Of a stretch of 64,000 nucleotides of DNA, positions 42,583 to 50,256 are shown one piece after another (position 1 is the first letter of the stretch; each line of letters begins with the position of its first letter). Location of the stretch: the NCBI GenBank assembly GCA_016719885.1, contig JADJYF010000001.1, positions 485,820-549,819 of the forward strand. Direction: 5' to 3'. Position numbers and translations under genes: made by a program. This DNA is from Pseudomonadota bacterium (GTDB lineage Bacteria > Pseudomonadota > Gammaproteobacteria > Ga0077536). The notes beneath the pieces were generated by a model. It did no database searches and was not told where the DNA came from. It was given only the letters and a program-made list of their open reading frames with translations.

Positions 42583-43455
42583 ATGAACGACTGGTCAAGA
42601 CAGAAGAAATTCGTCAGCGTGCATGGTCGACGCATGGCCTATGTCGAGATGGGCAGCGGTCGGCCGATCGTGTTCCAGCACGGCAACCCGACCTCGTCCT
42701 ACCTGTGGCGCAACATCCTGCCCAAGCTCGCCTCCCTCGGCCGCTGCATCGCTGTCGATCTGATTGGCATGGGCGATTCGGACAAGCTGCCCGATTCGGG
42801 GCCACAGCGGTATACCTTCGCCGAGCAGAGCCATTACCTCGACGGCGCGTTCGCGGCGCTCGGCATCGAGCGTGACGTGGTGTTGGTGCTGCATGACTGG
42901 GGTTCGGCCTTGGGCTTCGACTGGATGCGTCGCCACCCCGGCGCCGTGGCCGGCGTTGCGCACATGGAAGGCATCGTCAAACCCTTACGCTGGGACGAAT
43001 GGCCGGCGGCCGCCACCGAGATCTTCCGTGCGTTCCGCTCGGAGGCCGGCGAGGATCTCGTGCTCAACAAGAATGTGTTCGTCGAGAACGTGCTGCCGAA
43101 ATCCATCCTGCGCCCCTTGAGCGAGGAGGAGATGGACGCCTATCGCGCGCCGTTTCGCGAGATTGGTGAAGGTCGCCGGCCGACGCTTACCTGGCCGCGC
43201 CAGATCCCGCTCGGCAATCAGCCCGCCGACGTGTGCGCGCTGGTCGATGCCTATGGCGCCTATCTCAAGACCGCGACCATGCCCAAGCTTTTCATACGCG
43301 GCGAGCCGGGCATGATCATGAACGGCGCGCCGGCCGAGGTCGCGCGCGCGTGGCCCAACACCACCGAGGTGGCGGTCAAGGGCCTGCACTTCCTGCAGGA
43401 AGATTCGGCCGACGACATCGCGGATGCGCTGCGTGACTGGATCAAGAACTTCTGA
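42583..43455 (+). CDS. Haloalkane dehalogenase (HLD-II, LinB/DmbA type)
   Basis: 290 residues, alpha/beta-hydrolase. The catalytic set reads Asn35 (HGNPTSSYLWRN), Asp105 and Trp106 (LHDWGSALGFDW), Glu129 (AHMEGIV) and His269 (GLHFLQEDS). These are each exactly three below the LinB residues Asn38, Asp108, Trp109, Glu132 and His272, so the halide-binding Asn/Trp pair and the nucleophile-acid-base triad are complete. It hydrolyses haloalkanes to alcohol and halide. It precedes a FlK-like thioesterase by 23 bases. The weak point is only substrate range. Confidence 0.92.
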   Translation: MNDWSRQKKFVSVHGRRMAYVEMGSGRPIVFQHGNPTSSYLWRNILPKLASLGRCIAVDLIGMGDSDKLPDSGPQRYTFAEQSHYLDGAFAALGIERDVVLVLHDWGSALGFDWMRRHPGAVAGVAHMEGIVKPLRWDEWPAAATEIFRAFRSEAGEDLVLNKNVFVENVLPKSILRPLSEEEMDAYRAPFREIGEGRRPTLTWPRQIPLGNQPADVCALVDAYGAYLKTATMPKLFIRGEPGMIMNGAPAEVARAWPNTTEVAVKGLHFLQEDSADDIADALRDWIKNF

Positions 43456-43478
43456 CCTCCTTGGCCTTCTCAATCACC

Positions 43479-43898
43479 ATGGATCTCACCACTCTCATTG
43501 CCTTGAACACCGCGGCCAGCCGCGACGTGGTGGTCAGTTTCGAACTGACCGTGGCGCACGCCTATCCCAGCCTGCCGGCGGTGTACGCTTCGCCGCAGAT
43601 GATCATGCTGATGGAAATGGCCTGCGCCGATGCCATCGCGCCGCTGTTGCCGGCCGGCTGGGTCTCGGTCGGCACCCATGTCGACGTCAAGCACCTCGCG
43701 GCCACGCCGGTCGGCATGACGGTCACCGCCTCGGCGCGTGTCATCGAAGTGAGCGCGCGCAGCGTGCGCTTCGCGGTGAGCGCCCATGACGGCATGGACC
43801 TGATAGGCGAAGGTTTCCACGTGCGCGCGCCGGTCGCCCTCGAACGTTTCGAGGAAGGAGTGGCGCGCAAGACCGCCAAGCTCGGAGTACGCCCATGA
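43479..43898 (+). CDS. FlK-like hot-dog thioesterase
   Basis: 139 residues. Ser38 (VYASPQM), Glu46 (LMEMACADA) and His72 (VKHLAATPVG) show the same spacing as Thr42, Glu50 and His76 of fluoroacetyl-CoA thioesterase FlK, with Ser in place of Thr. VSVGTHVDVKHLAATPVGMT and LIGEGFHVRAPVALERF are typical of this family. It would hydrolyse a short activated acyl-CoA. I start at ATG 43479; the upstream TTG at 43461 has no ribosome site either, so the start is weakly supported. The stop overlaps the panB start. Confidence 0.83.
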   Translation: MDLTTLIALNTAASRDVVVSFELTVAHAYPSLPAVYASPQMIMLMEMACADAIAPLLPAGWVSVGTHVDVKHLAATPVGMTVTASARVIEVSARSVRFAVSAHDGMDLIGEGFHVRAPVALERFEEGVARKTAKLGVRP

Positions 43899-44713
43899 GC
43901 CAGCATCACGAAGTCGCGGGACATGTCACCACGCGCAGCCTGCGCCAGATGAAAATCGACGGCGAGAAAATCGCCAGCCTCACCGCCTACGACGCGTCCT
44001 TCGCGCGCGTGCTCGACGAAGCCGGCATGGACTTCATCCTGGTCGGTGACTCGGTGGGCATGGTGGTGCAGGGGCACACCACCACCATTCCCGTCACCAT
44101 GGACGAAATGGTCTATCACACGCGGCTCGTTTCACGCGGCATCAAGCGTGCGCTGCTGATGGCCGACATGCCGTTCATGAGCTATGCCTCGGGCGAGGCG
44201 TGCCTGCGCAACGCCGCGCGGCTCATGAAGGAGGGCGGCGCTGAAATGGTCAAGCTCGAGTGGGGCGAGCTCGAAATCGACATGGTCGCGCGTCTCACCG
44301 AATGCGGCATTCCGGTGTGCGCGCATCTCGGTCTCACGCCGCAGGCGGTGCACAAGTTCGGCGGCTACCGCGTGCAGGGCCGTGAAGAAGCGGCGGCGCG
44401 CAAGATGAAGGAAGACGCGCTGGCGCTCGAGCAGGCGGGCGCCGACGTGCTGCTGCTCGAATGCGTGCCGACCGCGCTCGCCGCCGAGATCACCGCGGCC
44501 GCCTCGGTGCCGGTGATCGGCATCGGCGCCGGGCCGCGGGTGGATGGCCAGATCCTGGTGCTGTACGACATCCTCGATATCGCGCCCGGCAAGCGCACGC
44601 GCTTTTCCAAGAACTACATGGTCGGCGCCGACTCCATCCACGTCGCCATCCAGAACTACGTGCGCGAAGTGAAGGCCGTGAGCTTTCCCGCCGCCGAGCA
44701 CGCGTTCACCTGA
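43895..44713 (+). CDS. panB: 3-methyl-2-oxobutanoate hydroxymethyltransferase
   Basis: 272 residues, the usual PanB length. SLTAYDASFARVLDEAGMDF, ILVGDSVGMVVQGHTTTIPV, LMADMPFMSY, MVKLEWG-type strand and LLLECVPTALAAEITAAASV with IGIGAG fit the family; the Asp and Glu that bind Mg are present. It transfers a hydroxymethyl group from methylene-tetrahydrofolate to 2-oxoisovalerate, the first step to pantothenate and CoA. panC is not adjacent. ATGA overlap with the thioesterase suggests joint translation, which is unusual for panB. The next gene starts 5 bases after its stop. Confidence 0.93.
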   Translation: MSQHHEVAGHVTTRSLRQMKIDGEKIASLTAYDASFARVLDEAGMDFILVGDSVGMVVQGHTTTIPVTMDEMVYHTRLVSRGIKRALLMADMPFMSYASGEACLRNAARLMKEGGAEMVKLEWGELEIDMVARLTECGIPVCAHLGLTPQAVHKFGGYRVQGREEAAARKMKEDALALEQAGADVLLLECVPTALAAEITAAASVPVIGIGAGPRVDGQILVLYDILDIAPGKRTRFSKNYMVGADSIHVAIQNYVREVKAVSFPAAEHAFT

Positions 44714-44718
44714 GCGCG

Positions 44719-45576
44719 ATGATGGATCCCGCTCTCACGCGCCTGGTCCAGGGGCTCGCCCTCGAACGTCTGGAAGAGAATCTTTTTCGCGGCGCGGTCA
44801 GCGACACGCACTTGAAGCGCGTCTATGGCGGCAAGGTGCTGGGCGAAGCGATCAAGGCCGCGCAGTCGACCGTCGACGGTCGCGACGTGCATTCCATCCA
44901 TTGCTATTTCCTGCGCGAAGCCGATTCCCAGAATCCGGTCATCTACGAGGTTGAACGCAGCCGCGATGGTCGTGCGTTTGCCGCGCGGCGCGTGACCGCT
45001 ATTCAATACGGGCGGCCGATCTTCACGCTCGAGGCTTCGTTCCAGGTGCGCGAGCAAGGTATCGAATACCAGGCCCCGGCGCCGAGCGTGCCGCGACCGG
45101 AAGAACTCGCGCGCGTGTCGTTCGACGAATTGAACATGCAAGGCGCGTCGCCCAAGGTGCAGCGCATCGCCAACATCGCCGCGCCGTTCGAACTGCGCCC
45201 CATCGACGCCTATTTCAGCGATCCGGCCGAGGGCACGCCGCCCTTGCGCAGGGTATGGCTGCGCACCGTCGCGCCGCTGCCCGATGAGCCCGACCTGCAC
45301 CGCGCCATTCTTGCCTACCTGTCCGACTACGGACTCATCACCACCTTGCTCATGCCCCAGGGCCTGCGCGTGCTGACCGAGAACATCTTTCTCGCCAGCC
45401 TCGATCACGCCATGTGGTTCCATCGCCCCTTCAAGATGGACGAGTGGCTGCTCTACGTGTGCGAAGGCGTGACCTCGTCCGGCGCACGCGGGCTCGCTCG
45501 CGGCAGCTTCTACGATCTCGCCGGCCGCCTGGTGGTGTCGGTCGCCCAGGAAGGATTGATACGCGTCACCGCGTGA
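44719..45576 (+). CDS. tesB: Acyl-CoA thioesterase II
   Basis: 285 residues. Two hot-dog repeats are seen. The first has VYGGKVLGEAIKAAQSTV and VHSIHCYFLREADSQNPVIY, with FTLEASFQV; the second has ASLDHAMWFHRPFKMDEWLL (with the active-site Asp region) and the C-terminal SGARGLARGSFYDLAGRLVV then SVAQEGLIR, which carries the Thr/Gln-site region of TesB. It releases free acids from medium or long acyl-CoA, recovering CoA. It follows PanB in the same run, which suggests CoA supply control. Start ATG 44719 or the adjacent ATG 44722. Confidence 0.92.
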   Translation: MMDPALTRLVQGLALERLEENLFRGAVSDTHLKRVYGGKVLGEAIKAAQSTVDGRDVHSIHCYFLREADSQNPVIYEVERSRDGRAFAARRVTAIQYGRPIFTLEASFQVREQGIEYQAPAPSVPRPEELARVSFDELNMQGASPKVQRIANIAAPFELRPIDAYFSDPAEGTPPLRRVWLRTVAPLPDEPDLHRAILAYLSDYGLITTLLMPQGLRVLTENIFLASLDHAMWFHRPFKMDEWLLYVCEGVTSSGARGLARGSFYDLAGRLVVSVAQEGLIRVTA

Positions 45577-45616
45577 GCCCTGCGGCGCGCGCCGCCCACG
45601 ACAAGGACAAAATGCC

Positions 45617-45958
45617 ATGAGTGAACTGCCTGCCTGCCCCGAGTGCCGCTCCGAATTCGCGTATCGTGATGCGGATCACCTGGTGTGCCCCGAATGCGGG
45701 CATGAATGGTCGCCCCATGCACCGGCGGCGAGCACGGATGAAGGCCGCGTCTACAAGGACGCCTTCGGCAACACGCTGGTCGATGGCGATGCGGTGACGG
45801 TGATCAAGGATCTGAAAGTCAAAGGCTCGTCGGCAGTGGTCAAGGTTGGCACCAAGGTCAGGAACATCCGCTTGGTCGACGGCGATCACGACATCGACTG
45901 TCGCATCGAAGGCATCGGCGCGATGAAGTTGAAGAGCGAATTCGTCAAGAAGGCCTGA
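45617..45958 (+). CDS. yjdM: PhnA/YjdM-type zinc-ribbon protein
   Basis: 113 residues. An N-terminal zinc ribbon ACPECRSEFAYRDADHLVCP then ECGHEW has two CxxC pairs, followed by the PhnA domain VYKDAFGNTLVDGDAVTVIK and LKVKGSSAVVKVGTKVRNIR. This is the full-length family. Despite the old name it is not a proven phosphonate enzyme; its role is unclear. ACAAGGACAAA before ATG 45617 is a fair ribosome site. The gap of 40 bases to tesB suggests it may be the last gene of that run. Confidence 0.92.
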   Translation: MSELPACPECRSEFAYRDADHLVCPECGHEWSPHAPAASTDEGRVYKDAFGNTLVDGDAVTVIKDLKVKGSSAVVKVGTKVRNIRLVDGDHDIDCRIEGIGAMKLKSEFVKKA

Positions 45959-46293
45959 GCGCCGCATGCCGTCGCGCGCATGTCGCGCGCTTGACGGAGA
46001 ATTTTGCGACGTAGTCCGCATTTGCGCGTTACGCGTCAACAATCCCGCGGACTTTGCGAACCACGCCCGCGTCGCGCGGCGCGGCGCGTCATGATCCCGA
46101 CCAATTCGCCGCGCTTCATGTCAAAGCTGTGACAGACGCCCAGAATGGGTGGGCGTGGGCGCGACGAGCGGCGGCCTCGAATTGTTATAGTCCATCGCAG
46201 GTTGAAGGGCGGCGTAAAAGCCGTTCGGAAACTGAAACGCGGCTCAGGAAGTTACCGCGCTGTGTTTGGATAGTGTTGATAAGGATGATGGAT
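45959..46293 (+). promoter_or_regulatory. Leader of the second CTERM gene with palindrome and hairpin
   Basis: 335 bases without a gene. TGTC-AAAGCTGT-GACA at 46119-46134 is an inverted repeat and contains ATGTCAAA, shared with the leader at 31598. A 7-bp hairpin ACGCCCA / TGGGCGT with loop GAATGGG lies at 46136-46156 directly after it. TTATAGT near 46185 is a possible -10. The region 46195-46260 (GTTGAAGGGCGGCGTAAAAG onward) is AT-richer, but I do not recognise a riboswitch. Confidence 0.4.
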
Positions 46294-46755
46294 ATGAAAG
46301 TTCTAAGTAAGTACTCGATGATCAGTGCACTGCTGGTGCTGCTGACCTTCAGCATGGGCTCCCAGGCCCAGGTTGTGGACAGCGGTTTCAAGGTGGGAAG
46401 CTGGGCGGACAGCGGAAACATCACGCTGGCGGCCGGTGACTACACGCTTGAATTGCTGGCGGTGGCATTTTCCGACCCGGCTGGTCCGTTCGTGTTCGGT
46501 CTGAAGGGTGCCTCGGAGCCGCTCTACAAGGTGACTTTGGCCACCGAAGGGTTCGTCTCCCAGGTGTTCTCGCTGGCCGGCGGCACCTACCACTGGCTGG
46601 TCGGTGGCAATGGTGGCGATTTCGGCACCGGTTTCACCGCTTCGGTGAATGCCGCGCCGGTGCCGCTGCCGTCGTCGGTCATCATGATCGGTAGCGCGCT
46701 GGCCGCCATGGTCAGCATCGGTCGCCGCGGCGCAAGCCGTCGCGCCCGGGCGTAA
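46294..46755 (+). CDS. Small exported protein with VPLPS-type CTERM signal
   Basis: 153 residues. The signal peptide YSMISALLVLLTFSMGSQAQ precedes a beta-rich domain of about 100 residues (TLAAGDYTLELLAVAFSDPA, then PLYKVTLATEGFVSQVFSLA). The tail APVPLPSSVIMIGSALAAMV followed by SIGRRGASRRARA has the VPLP motif, a helix and a basic end, so an exosortase substrate is likely, with Ser for Ala in the motif. Of the three close ATGs, 46294 has AAGGA at the ideal 8-base distance. The upstream frame is not coding. A terminator-like hairpin follows. Confidence 0.78.
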   Translation: MKVLSKYSMISALLVLLTFSMGSQAQVVDSGFKVGSWADSGNITLAAGDYTLELLAVAFSDPAGPFVFGLKGASEPLYKVTLATEGFVSQVFSLAGGTYHWLVGGNGGDFGTGFTASVNAAPVPLPSSVIMIGSALAAMVSIGRRGASRRARA

Positions 46756-46778
46756 GCGGTCAAGACTGACTTGCCCTT

Positions 46779-46820
46779 TCGATGCCGTCCGTCCGCGAGG
46801 ATGGGCGGCATCGATTATCT
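46779..46820. terminator. Bidirectional terminator-like hairpin
   Basis: TCGATGCCG and CGGCATCGA form a 9-bp stem around a loop that can extend it (TCCGTCC / GGATGGG), followed by TTATCT. It lies between the convergent CTERM gene and the EAL gene. Confidence 0.6.
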
Positions 46821-46839
46821 CCTGCCTAGCATCCAGCCC

Positions 46840-49411
46840 TCACATCCGGTAGCGCGCGGCGAACGCCTCGGCGCCCATCGGCCGTGCGAAGAAATAACCT
46901 TGCGCGAGTTCGCAGCCGAGCTTGCGCAATAAGCTCACCTGGCCGGCGGTCTCCACGCCTTCCGCCACCACCGTCAAGTTCAGCGCGCGGCCGAGGGCAA
47001 TGATCGATTCCACCAGGTGCGCGTCGCTTTCGTTGCTTTCGATATCGCCAACGAAGGAACGATCAATCTTGAGCATCGTCACCGGCAGGCGCCTGAGGTA
47101 ACCGAGCGCCGAATAGCCGGTGCCGAAGTCGTCGAGCGCGATGCCGATGCCGAGATCGCGAAAGTCACGCAGCACCGCGCCGACGCGCCGGTCTTCGTCG
47201 ATCAACAGCGACTCGGTCATCTCGAATACCAGGCGCTCGGCGGGGAAGCCGGTTTCGGCCAGCACCCCGGCGACGAAATCACCGTCGAAGCCGCCCCACA
47301 GCTGGCGTCCGGACACGTTCACCGCCAGGCGTGGCAAGCCGCCGTCGCCGTGCCCGCACCAGGCCACGGCGGTGCGACAGGCGTGGCGCAGCGCCCACGC
47401 GCCGATATCGACGATGAGGCGGGTTTCCTCGGCGACCGGTATGAATTCGCCGGGTGACACCGCGCCGCGCGTCGGATGTCGCCAGCGCAACAGCGCTTCG
47501 GCGCCGGCCAGCGTGCCATCCTCCAGGCGCATGACGCTCTGGTACTCGAAATCGAATTCGTGGCGCGCCAGGCCACGCGCAGGTCTTTCTCGAGCGCCAC
47601 GAAATGCTCGGCGCGCGTCGTCATCTCGGCGGCGAAGAAACGGAAGGTATTGCGGCCACGCGCCTTGGCGCGGTACATGGCCATGTCGGCGTTACGCAGC
47701 AGCGTGTTGGCATCGCCGCCATCGGCGGGGTAGAGCGTGATGCCGATGCTGGCGCCGGTATGCACCACCTGGTCGGCCAGCACGAAGCCTTCGGTCAGGG
47801 CCCCGATCAGCGTTTCGGCGCAATGCGCGGCATTCATGGGGTCGTCGATGTCGCGCATGATGACGGTGAATTCGTCGCCGCCGAAACGCGCCACCGTGTC
47901 ACTCTGGCGCAGGCATTGGGTGAGGCGCTCGCCGGCTTCGACCAGGAGCCTGTCTCCGACCTCGTGACCCAGCGTGTCGTTGACGTTCTTGAAACGGTCC
48001 AGATCGACGAACAGCAGCGCGAACTGGCGGCTGTCGCGCTGCGATTCGCTGATGGTCTGGCCGAGCTGGTTCATGAAATTTTCGCGGTTGGGCAGCGCGG
48101 TCAAGGGATCGAAATAGGCGCGATAGCGGACATGTTCCTCGGCGGCGCGGATCTCCGTGACATCCGTGTACAGGCCCACCACGTAGCCGTCGGCGGTGTG
48201 GTATTCGGAGATCGACACCACGCGCCCGGCACGCGTGCGCACTTCCATTGCCCCGCCCGGCGCGCGATGCTGCGCGATGCGCCGGGCTATCCACTGTTCC
48301 GGATCGTCACCTTGGCCGACCACACCGAGCTTGGCCATGGTCCGGATCAGGGTTTCGAACGGCATGCCGATGTGCATGACCTCGGCCAGCGCCGGCAACA
48401 GCTTGGACAACTGCTGGTTGTAGACCTCTAGCCTGTCGTCCTGGTCCCACAGCGCGAAGCCTTCGGCCAGCGCTTCGATGGCATTGATGAGGTCCTGGCG
48501 GCTGCGCCGCAAGGCCTGCTCGGAACGTTGCAGGGCGTCGAGCGCATCGATCTGCTGGCGCAGGTGGCGGGCGCGTGATTGCAGCAGCGCCGCCAGCACC
48601 GCCGCCAAGGACAGCGCCGCGATGCGCAGCCACAGGGCGGGGCGATGTCGGCCAACCAGCCGTGGTGCGGTCGCGCCGCGATCACCCAACGCCCGATGGG
48701 CAGATTGACGACGGTGCGCACGGCGTCACGCGAGAACAGGGCGGCATCACCGTAAAACACCGGGTCGTGGGCGCCATCGGGAATGTTCTCGGCGCGCACC
48801 GCGATGGCGAGCGTGGCGGCGGCCTGGTCGAGCCCCACCACCTGGTAGAGCTTGTCGCGGTCGATGGCCGCCGCGACCATGCCCCAGATGGCCGGCGGGC
48901 CGCGCTTCTCCGGCAGCATCACCGGCTCGCGCGCCACGAATGCGCTGCCGCCCTGCACCAGTTCGACCGGCCCGGTGATCATCATGGTTCGCCGCAGGAT
49001 GGTGTTGTTGACGGCTTCGCGCGCGGTGGGGATCTTGAGGTAGTCGGTGTCGAGCACCGCCTCGTTGCCGGCCAAGGGGTGCACGAAGCGGATGGTGAGA
49101 TTGGGCGCGGCGGTGACGTGACGCAGCGCCGTCGGTTTGCGCAGCAGCTGCTCCACGTAGCTGGAAAATCCCGCTTGGTCGATGTCCGGCGAGGCGGCGA
49201 TATGGGTGGCGAGAGCGCGTACCACGTAGAGGTCGCGGTAGATGAGCTTCTCGATGCGGGCCCGCACGCCGTTCAGGGTCGAGAGCGTGTGCTCCTGTTC
49301 GCGCCGGAGTTCGTGCTGTCGGATGAGTTCTTCCACCGAGAACTCGACCACCGCCACCACCACCAGGGTCAGGGCGATGACGAGACCGCTGCTCGGCAAT
49401 CTCATGCGCAT
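46840..49411 (-). pseudogene. CHASE-PAS-GGDEF-EAL cyclic-di-GMP regulator, two frameshifts
   Basis: Three frames join into one protein of about 855 residues. The first (49411 to about 48645) has a membrane helix (LVIALTLVVVAVVEFSVEEL) and a CHASE-type periplasmic sensor ending in AARPHHGWLADIA. The second (to about 47570) has a helix, a PAS-like region (INAIEALAEGFALWDQDDRL) and a GGDEF domain with RFGGDEFTVIM and the RxxD inhibitory site RQSD five residues before GGDEF. The third has EAL with AEALLRWRHPTRG and DDFGTG. The pieces keep their conserved residues, so the breaks are recent or sequence errors. It would both make and degrade cyclic di-GMP. First gene of the error-rich zone. Confidence 0.82.
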
Positions 49412-49548
49412 CGCGGAACGCGGTCGGACGATGTCAGGGCGGCGGACTCGTGGTGGCCAAGGGCATCTCAATGCTACAGCAAGCCGCCCAAAACGTGACC
49501 CGTGCGTGTGCCGACGTTCTCGGTGAGGGCCCGGACCCGACCGGCTTC

Positions 49549-49571
49549 TACTTGCTTGTTGCAAACAAGTA
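49549..49571. promoter_or_regulatory. Candidate TetR operator
   Basis: TACTTG and CAAGTA bracket an inner inverted repeat CTTGTT-GCA-AACAAG, within 23 bases, 24 bases before the TetR ATG. GAATAAT at 49582 may be the -10 box. The placement suits autoregulation of the tetR-icmF operon. Confidence 0.5.
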
Positions 49572-49594
49572 AGCCTCCGGGGAATAATCGCGCC

Positions 49595-50256
49595 ATGGCC
49601 GCCACCGTCAAACTCGATCAGAACGAACGCCGCACCCAGGCCGAGCGCACCGCCTTGTCGGACCAGCGCATGCTCGACGCGGCGGTGGCCCTGATCTCGC
49701 GCGCGGCGCGGCCGGCACCACGCTCAAGGAAGTCGGTGAGCGCGCCGGTTACAGCCGCGGTCTCGCCAGCTATCGTTTCCGGAGCAAGGGCGGCCTGTCC
49801 GCTTTCATCATTCGCTCGATAGGCGAGTCGTGGCTGCGCGAACTGCGCCGCGTGGTGAAGGACAAGGTTGGCGTCGACGCCATCGCGGCCGCCACCGACG
49901 CGCACTTCCGCTTCATTGTCGAAGGCAGCGATCACATCCGCGCCTTCTACATGCTGTGGTTCGATTCGATTGGACCGGACGCGGAAGTCAAACAGGTGGT
50001 GGCCAACATCCACGAACGGCGCCGCCGCGACGTCGCGGCCTGGATCCAGACCGGCATCGACGCCGGCCACATCGCGCCCGATGTCGATATCGCCGGTACC
50101 GCCGAGCAGTTCTGCGCCGCCATCATCGGCATCGTCTACCAGTGGCTGGTGACGCCCGACGCCCAGGACCATATCCAATTTCTGCACGAATCACTCAAGA
50201 GACAGACCGCGCTGGTGTTGAGTCCGGCGCGCGCGCAAACGGGGAGACCGACATGA
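49595..50256 (+). pseudogene. TetR/AcrR-family regulator, one frameshift
   Basis: About 220 residues. The first frame (MAATVKLDQNERRTQAERTA, then MLDAAVALIS) and the second from about 49705 (TTLKEVGERAGYSRGLASYR, then FRSKGGLSAFI) together make the N-terminal helix-turn-helix domain; the all-helical ligand domain follows to the stop. One extra base or lost base near 49705 explains the break. The gene overlaps icmF by ATGA, and the palindrome 24 bases upstream suggests it represses this operon, with an acyl-CoA as the probable signal. Confidence 0.8.

Noticed and set aside
46195..46293. Cyclic-di-GMP riboswitch before the second CTERM gene
   Set aside because: The AT-richer leader lacks the GEMM core and receptor-loop pattern that I would require.
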